A stretch of DNA of 64,000 bases from Streptomyces coelicoflavus (lineage in GTDB: Bacteria > Actinomycetota > Actinomycetes > Streptomycetales > Streptomycetaceae), in the NCBI RefSeq assembly GCF_003112555.1, contig NZ_BEWB01000009.1, forward strand, positions 124,001 to 188,000. Reading direction: 5' to 3'. The notes below the pieces were generated by a model. It saw only the letters and a list, made by a program, of their open reading frames with translations, had not been told where the DNA came from and searched no databases. Position numbers and translations under genes: made by a program. Below, one piece after another: positions 59,222 through 64,000 of this stretch. Every line of letters begins with the position of its first letter. Positions within the stretch are counted from its first letter, which is position 1.

Positions 59222-61312
59222 TCAGCCCGCGCCGTGCGCCACCACGAACTCCGCCCAGACGACCTTGCCGCCGCCGCGTGCCTCCACGCCCCACGCGTCG
59301 GCGAGCGTGTCGACCAGGAGCAGCCCGCGCCCGGAGACCCCGTCGTCCCCGGCCTCGCGGCGGCGCGGCAGGGCGCTGGAGGAGTCCTCGACCTCGACCC
59401 GCAGCCGCCGGTCGGTCCCGGTGAGCAGTCGCAGGGTGACGATCGCGGAGCCCTCGGTGTGCATGAGGGCGTTGGTCATCAGCTCGTCGGCGACCAGTTC
59501 GATCTCGTCGCTCTGGCCCCTGGCCCCCCAGGAGCGGACGGCGGCGCGGACCATGTGCCGGGCCTCGGTGAGGCCCTCCGGGTCGCCCGGTGGGACGTGC
59601 TGCTGGACCCGGCCGAAGGTCTTGGGGGCGCCGAGGCCGTGGCGGCGCAGCACGAGCAGCGCGACGTCGTCGTCGCCGCGGCGCTCGTCGGCCACGTCGA
59701 TGAGCCGGTCGGCGAGGTCCCGCACGTCCTGGGGCCCGGAGCTGATCAGCGCCGTGAGGACCGCCATGCCCTCGTCGAGGTCGGCGCCGGGCTGCTCGAC
59801 CAGGCCGTCGGTGCACAGCACCAGGGTGTTGCCCGGGTCCAGCTCCAGCGTGGCGACCGGGTAGGCGAGGCGCCCGAACTCGGCGGACAGGCCGAGCGGC
59901 AGTCCGCCCTCGACGCGGACGAGGCGGCAGGTGCCGTCGCCGAAGCGCAGCAGCGGGTCGATGTGTCCGGCGCGCACCACCTGGACCACTCCGGTGCCCA
60001 GGTCGGCCTCGGCGTACAGGCAGGTCGCGAAGCGGTCGGTGTCCAGCTCGTGCAGGAAGACGGAGGCCCGCGCCATGACGGTGGCCGGCGGGTGGCCCTC
60101 GGCGGCGTAGGCGCGCAGCACGATGCGCAGCTGGCCCATGACGGCGGCGGCGTGCGTGTCGTGGCCCTGGACGTCGCCGATGACGGCGCCGACGCGGCCG
60201 CCGGGCAGCGGGATCAGGTCGTACCAGTCGCCGCCGATGTCCCGGCCGAGGGTGCCCCCGATGGAGGCCGCGCGGTAGCGGACGGCGACGTCGCAGCCGG
60301 GCACGCTGGGGATGGTGCGCGGCAGCATGGCCTGCTGGAGGCCCTCGGCGAGGTCCATCTCCTGCTCGTAGAGCATGGCCCGCTGGAGGCTCTGCGCGAT
60401 GCCGCTGCCGAGGGCGACCAGGACGTTGCGGTCCTCCGCCGAGAAGCCCTGCCGGTCGCTGTAGAGCAGCCCGATGGCGCCGATCGGCCGGGCCTGGGCG
60501 ATCAGGGGCAGGTAGGCGGCCGCGGTGATGTTCAGATGGGTGATGCCCTCCCACAGCCCGGGGTAGCGCTCCGCGAACTCCTCCGGCGACTCGATGAAGC
60601 GGGGGCTGAGGGTCCGCACGGCCTCGCTCATCGGGTAGGGCTCGTCGATCCCGGTGACGCGGGTGCCGGGGATGAAGCTGTTCTCGGGGCCGTCGGCGAC
60701 CAGCCGGATGCGGCCGGCCTCGACCAGGCCCATCACCAGGCTGGTGGCGCCCAGCCGGGTGAGGCCGTGGGTGTCGCGCAGCACGTCGATGACGTCGTCC
60801 ACGGTGCGGGCGTGCGCGAGGGCGGCCGTGGCGAGCTGGACGACGTTGGTGAGCCGCCGGCGGGCCTCGTCCAGCGCGGCCTGCTCGCGGTTGGCCGCGA
60901 TGTCGGCCATCTCCTGGGTGGCGTCGCGGACGATGCCGATGATGCGGCGGGGGCGGCCGGTCTCGTCGCGGCGGATGTAGCCCTGGGTGTGGGTCCAGCG
61001 CAGGGTGCCGTCGCGGCGGCGCAGCCGGAAGTAGGTGCCGTAGTTCTCGCTGCCGTCCTTCATGGCCCGGGCGACGATCGTGTCCATGCGCCGGCTCTCC
61101 GCCGTGGGCACGCGCAGCGACAGCGACTCGGGGCGCCCGTCGTACTCCTCCGGGCGCAGGTCGAACACCTCGTGGGCCTGGGCGTCCATGTGGAACAGTC
61201 CTGCGTCCAGGTCCCAGTCGAAGCTGCCCATGCGGTTGAGCGCCAGGATCGGGTCCGGATGGGCGGGCCAGTCGTCCGGGAGTGACGGGGCGCTCGCTCC
61301 CCGATCAGACAT
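59222..61312 (-). CDS. PAS-GAF-PP2C phosphatase with C-terminal anti-sigma-type kinase domain
   Basis: 696 residues. A PAS domain lies at about 20-145 (LALNRMGSFDWDLDAGLFHM, then RRDGTLRWTHTQGYIRRDE). A GAF domain follows at about 165-325. The SpoIIE/PP2C phosphatase domain is at about 345-560 (GGDWYDLIPLPGGRVGAVIG, QGHDTHAAAVMG, LVLCTDGLVEQ). A HATPase_c serine-kinase domain closes it at about 570-690 (ADELMTNALMHTEGSA). Such Streptomyces proteins control anti-sigma/anti-anti-sigma networks in response to signals sensed by PAS and GAF. The ATG follows AAGGTGGGG. It is divergent from the lipase-maturation gene. Confidence 0.92.
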   Translation of the reverse strand: MSDRGASAPSLPDDWPAHPDPILALNRMGSFDWDLDAGLFHMDAQAHEVFDLRPEEYDGRPESLSLRVPTAESRRMDTIVARAMKDGSENYGTYFRLRRRDGTLRWTHTQGYIRRDETGRPRRIIGIVRDATQEMADIAANREQAALDEARRRLTNVVQLATAALAHARTVDDVIDVLRDTHGLTRLGATSLVMGLVEAGRIRLVADGPENSFIPGTRVTGIDEPYPMSEAVRTLSPRFIESPEEFAERYPGLWEGITHLNITAAAYLPLIAQARPIGAIGLLYSDRQGFSAEDRNVLVALGSGIAQSLQRAMLYEQEMDLAEGLQQAMLPRTIPSVPGCDVAVRYRAASIGGTLGRDIGGDWYDLIPLPGGRVGAVIGDVQGHDTHAAAVMGQLRIVLRAYAAEGHPPATVMARASVFLHELDTDRFATCLYAEADLGTGVVQVVRAGHIDPLLRFGDGTCRLVRVEGGLPLGLSAEFGRLAYPVATLELDPGNTLVLCTDGLVEQPGADLDEGMAVLTALISSGPQDVRDLADRLIDVADERRGDDDVALLVLRRHGLGAPKTFGRVQQHVPPGDPEGLTEARHMVRAAVRSWGARGQSDEIELVADELMTNALMHTEGSAIVTLRLLTGTDRRLRVEVEDSSSALPRRREAGDDGVSGRGLLLVDTLADAWGVEARGGGKVVWAEFVVAHGAG

Positions 61313-61429
61313 GGACCCCACCTTGCCAGGATTTGCCGGAATCTTCGAGTCCTGGTCCGCCGGACAGCGCAGGAGGAGATCCGGGTCGCCGGGGCGGGTA
61401 CACGGAGCGCGTACGAGAGGAGCCCGGCC

Positions 61430-62842
61430 GTGGAGTGGTTCACCGCACCCGACTACTGGCCGGCCCGGCTGGTCTTCCAGCGGGCCCTGGCCGTCGTGTA
61501 CCTGGTCGCCTTCCTGACGGCCGCGCTCCAGTTCCGGGCGCTGCTCGGCGAGCGCGGGCTGACGCCGGTGCCCCGCTTCGTCGAGCGGGTGCCGTTCCGG
61601 CGGGCGCCGAGCCTGTTCCAGTGGCGCTACTCGGACCGGCTCTTCGCGGGCTGCGCCTGGGCGGGCTGCGCGGTGTCGGCGGCGCTGGCGGCGGGCGCCG
61701 ACTCACTGCTGCCGCTGTGGGGCGCGATGCTGCTGTGGCTGGTGCCGTGGGTCCTGTACCTCTCGATCGTCAACGTCGGACAGACCTGGTACTCGTTCGG
61801 CTGGGAGTCGCTGCTGCTGGAGACGGGCTTCGTCGCGGTGTTCCTCGGCAACGAGGAGGTGGCGCCGCCGGTCGTGGTCCTGTTCCTGCTGCGCTGGCTG
61901 CTGTTCCGGGTGGAGTTCGGGGCGGGGCTGATCAAGATGCGCGGCGACGAGTGCTGGCGGAAGCTGACCTGCCTGGACCACCACCACGAGACCCAGCCGA
62001 TGCCGGGCCCGCTGAGCTGGTTCTTCCATCACCTCCCCCGGCCGCTGCACCGGGTCGAGGTCGCCGCGAACCACGTCACCCAGTTGGTCGTGCCGTTCCT
62101 GCTGTTCGTCCCGCACCCGGTGTCGACGGCCGCCGCGGCGCTGATGATCGCGACCCAGCTGTGGCTGGTGCTGTCGGGCAACTTCTCCTGGCTCAACTGG
62201 ATCACCATCGTGCTGGCCCTGTCGGTGGTCCGCTTCCCGGGCGACCACCCGTCCACGGCCGCGGCGCCGCTCTGGTACGAGGTGGTGGTCCTGGCGGTGG
62301 CGGTGCTGCTGGTGTTCCTGAGCCATCGGCCGGTGCGCAACATGATCTCCCGCCGCCAGGTGATGAACCGCTCCTTCGACTCGCTCCACCTGGTCAACAC
62401 CTACGGCGCCTTCGGCTCGGTCAGCCGGGTCCGGTACGAGATCGTGGTCGAGGGCACGGCCGACGAGGTGGCCCGGAAGGACGGGGACTGGCGGGAGTAC
62501 GAGTTCAAGGGCAAACCCGGTGATCCGCGCCGCTGGCCGCGCCAGTTCGCGCCGTACCATCTGCGCCTGGACTGGCTGATGTGGTTCGCGGCGCTGTCGC
62601 CCTCCTACGCCGGGTCGTGGTTCGGCACCTTCGTGGAACGGCTGCTGGAGAACGACCGCGCCACGCTGCGGCTGCTGCGCCGCTCCCCGTTCCCGCCGGA
62701 CGCGCCGCCGCGCTTCGTGCGCGCCCGGCTCTTCCGGTACCGGTACACGACCTGGCGGGAGCTGCGGGAGACGGGCGCGTGCTGGGAGCGGACGTATGTA
62801 CGGGAGTACCTGCCGCCGACCCGGCTCACCTCTTCCGGGTGA
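61430..62842 (+). CDS. Lipase maturation factor family protein
   Basis: 470 residues with several membrane helices (about 16-36, 69-93, 96-112, 120-160, 215-275). The conserved LMF signatures are FLLRWLLFRVEFGAGLIKM and WRKLTCLDHHHETQPMP (about 178-190), followed by the C-terminal soluble region (RYEIVVEGTADE, WREYEFKGKPGD and LDWLMWFAAL). The animal homologue LMF1 is an ER protein needed for lipase folding; the role in bacteria is unknown. The GTG start at 61430 follows GAGAGGAG. Divergent from the PP2C gene. Confidence 0.9.
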   Translation: MEWFTAPDYWPARLVFQRALAVVYLVAFLTAALQFRALLGERGLTPVPRFVERVPFRRAPSLFQWRYSDRLFAGCAWAGCAVSAALAAGADSLLPLWGAMLLWLVPWVLYLSIVNVGQTWYSFGWESLLLETGFVAVFLGNEEVAPPVVVLFLLRWLLFRVEFGAGLIKMRGDECWRKLTCLDHHHETQPMPGPLSWFFHHLPRPLHRVEVAANHVTQLVVPFLLFVPHPVSTAAAALMIATQLWLVLSGNFSWLNWITIVLALSVVRFPGDHPSTAAAPLWYEVVVLAVAVLLVFLSHRPVRNMISRRQVMNRSFDSLHLVNTYGAFGSVSRVRYEIVVEGTADEVARKDGDWREYEFKGKPGDPRRWPRQFAPYHLRLDWLMWFAALSPSYAGSWFGTFVERLLENDRATLRLLRRSPFPPDAPPRFVRARLFRYRYTTWRELRETGACWERTYVREYLPPTRLTSSG

Positions 62843-62859
62843 GCCGGGCCGGCCGGGGG

Positions 62860-64000
62860 CTACGCGCGCTTCAGCCGCAGGGTCATCAGCTGGAACGGAC
62901 GCAGCCGTACGGTGATCCGGTCGCCGTCCGTCCGGGGCGCCTCCGCGTCCGCCAGGGGGCGCTCCAGCAGGTCGGTCACCTGGACGTCGCGGGCCGCGAA
63001 CCCGGTGGTGAGCGTGGCGCGGGCCCGGCCGCCGTGGGCCTCGTGGAAGCGGACCACGACGTCGCCGCTGCCGTCGTCGGCGAGCTTGACGGCGGTGACG
63101 ACGACCGCGTCCCGGTCCACCGTGACGAGCGGCGCGACCTCCCCGGCGCCGCCGGTGACGCGCCGCTCGGGCACGTTGATCCGCCAGCCCTCGCGCACGG
63201 CGTCGCCGATGCCCGCGCCCGGCACCAGCGCGTGCCGGAACCGGTGCACGCCCTGGTCGGTCTCGGGGTCGGGGAAGCGCGGGGCGCGCAGCAGGGAGAC
63301 CCGCACGGTGGTGGTCGTACCGGAGTCGCCGTCGGTGCGGACGGTGCGGGTGACGTCGTGGCCGTACGTCGAGTCGTTGACGACGGCGACGCCCCAGCCG
63401 GGTTCCTCCAGGTGGACGAAGCGGTGGTTGCAGGCCTCGAACTTGGCCGCCTCCCAGCTGGTGTTGGTGTGGGTGGGCCGGTGGAAGTGCCCGAACTGGG
63501 TCTCCGACGCGTACCGTTCGGCGTGCACGTCGAGCGGGAAGGCGAGCTTGAGGAACTTCTCCGTCTCGTGCCAGTCGACCTCGGTGTCCACCTCCAGCCT
63601 CCGCTCCCCCGGCACCAGGGTCAGCACCTGGGTGACGCGGGAAGAGCCGAAGGAGCGGACGACGCGCACCGAGATGCCGTCGTCGCCGGGGGCGACCTCG
63701 TCGGCGTCGGTGAGGTCGGTGACGGTGTGGCGGTAGAAGGCGTCGACGTCCCAGGCGTCCCACATGTTCGGGAAGTCGGGGTGGAGCTGGAGCAGGTTGC
63801 CCGCGCCGCCCGGCGCGATGGTCTCGCGGTCGGCGGCGAGGTCGTACGCGGAGACGACCAGGCCGCGGTCGTCGATCTCGACGCGCAGCAGGCCGTTGTC
63901 GAGGATGTGGCCGCCGCCGGGACGGGCGGCCGAGCCGGTCCGGCCCTCCGTGGCGGGGGACGCGGCGGCGCCCGCCGGGACCCCGGCCCGTGCGTGCGGC
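62860..64000 (-). CDS. GH38 alpha-mannosidase, C-terminal part
   Basis: The frame runs out of the window on the minus strand, so only the last 379 residues are seen. They match the C-terminal beta-rich region of family 38 alpha-mannosidases: HILDNGLLRVEIDDRGLV, FPNMWDAWDVDAFYR, then WGVAVVNDSTYGHDV and FRHALVPGAG, ending in FQLMTLRLKRA. The catalytic N-terminal domain lies outside. GH38 enzymes hydrolyse alpha-mannosidic bonds in glycans. The actinobacterial group is about 1000 residues long and acts in the cytoplasm. It converges on the lipase-maturation gene. Confidence 0.92.
   Translation of the reverse strand, partial: PHARAGVPAGAAASPATEGRTGSAARPGGGHILDNGLLRVEIDDRGLVVSAYDLAADRETIAPGGAGNLLQLHPDFPNMWDAWDVDAFYRHTVTDLTDADEVAPGDDGISVRVVRSFGSSRVTQVLTLVPGERRLEVDTEVDWHETEKFLKLAFPLDVHAERYASETQFGHFHRPTHTNTSWEAAKFEACNHRFVHLEEPGWGVAVVNDSTYGHDVTRTVRTDGDSGTTTTVRVSLLRAPRFPDPETDQGVHRFRHALVPGAGIGDAVREGWRINVPERRVTGGAGEVAPLVTVDRDAVVVTAVKLADDGSGDVVVRFHEAHGGRARATLTTGFAARDVQVTDLLERPLADAEAPRTDGDRITVRLRPFQLMTLRLKRA

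Overview
The window looks like a stretch of Streptomyces chromosome. It is uniformly very GC-rich, and nearly every codon ends in G or C. The protein set includes an HrdC-type sigma factor, an AfsR/SARP regulator, a zinc-binding anti-sigma factor, an F420-type PPOX protein and class F sortase, all typical of the genus. From memory, the gene order matches the left-arm region around SCO0880-SCO0948 of the S. coelicolor group; I could not check this against a database. I see no rRNA, tRNA, CRISPR, insertion sequence, integrase or prophage gene.

Layout. 1-5.2 kb: end of a TlpA-like thioredoxin lipoprotein, pirin, a TPR protein, peptide deformylase, and a flavin disulfide reductase divergent from thioredoxin, which has a textbook sigma-R promoter. 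5.2-10.7 kb: five regulators (LacI, TetR, two other families) with small redox enzymes (FMN reductase, SDR); two regulator-enzyme pairs share palindromic operators. 10.7-17.1 kb: TerC-type metal exporter, a pyruvyltransferase-like/FAD oxidoreductase operon, then hrdC with DUF6343, CBS and PCC-domain genes. 17.2-23.7 kb: SARP regulator divergent from a dehalogenase-like hydrolase, small oxidoreductases, and a convergent MazF-like/PARG-like pair. 23.98-28.4 kb: ergothioneine operon egtABCD. 28.4-35.2 kb: orphan sugar-binding lipoprotein, dodecin, HAD phosphatase, luciferase-like oxidoreductase, short UvrA paralogue, PRC-barrel/DUF2382 protein. 35.2-42.3 kb: ornithine-lipid type acyltransferases (OlsB/OlsA-like), a second succinate dehydrogenase operon (sdhCAB) and its divergent LysR. 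42.5-46.6 kb: LysR, a 26-bp minisatellite, then rmdA (c-di-GMP GGDEF-EAL) coupled to a methyltransferase. 46.8-52.7 kb: a cell-surface block (lipoprotein, proline-rich exported protein, DUF4239, two paralogous anchored proteins, class F sortase, polysaccharide deacetylase). 52.8-64 kb: Usp, amino acid permease, CapA-like lipoprotein, ECF sigma/unknown/anti-sigma cluster, Fpg-type glycosylase, a multi-domain PP2C phosphatase, lipase maturation factor, and the C-terminal part of a GH38 alpha-mannosidase.

Common themes are thiol/redox defence (thioredoxin, disulfide reductase, ergothioneine, FMN reductase), envelope remodelling (sortase, deacetylase, ornithine lipids) and dense regulation. The best candidate for an undescribed system is the sortase-F surface block at 48-52 kb, whose two membrane-anchored paralogues lack a canonical sorting pentapeptide. 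Also notable are three separate tandem-repeat arrays (30, 26 and 12 bp units) and several operator-like repeats between divergent regulator-enzyme pairs.
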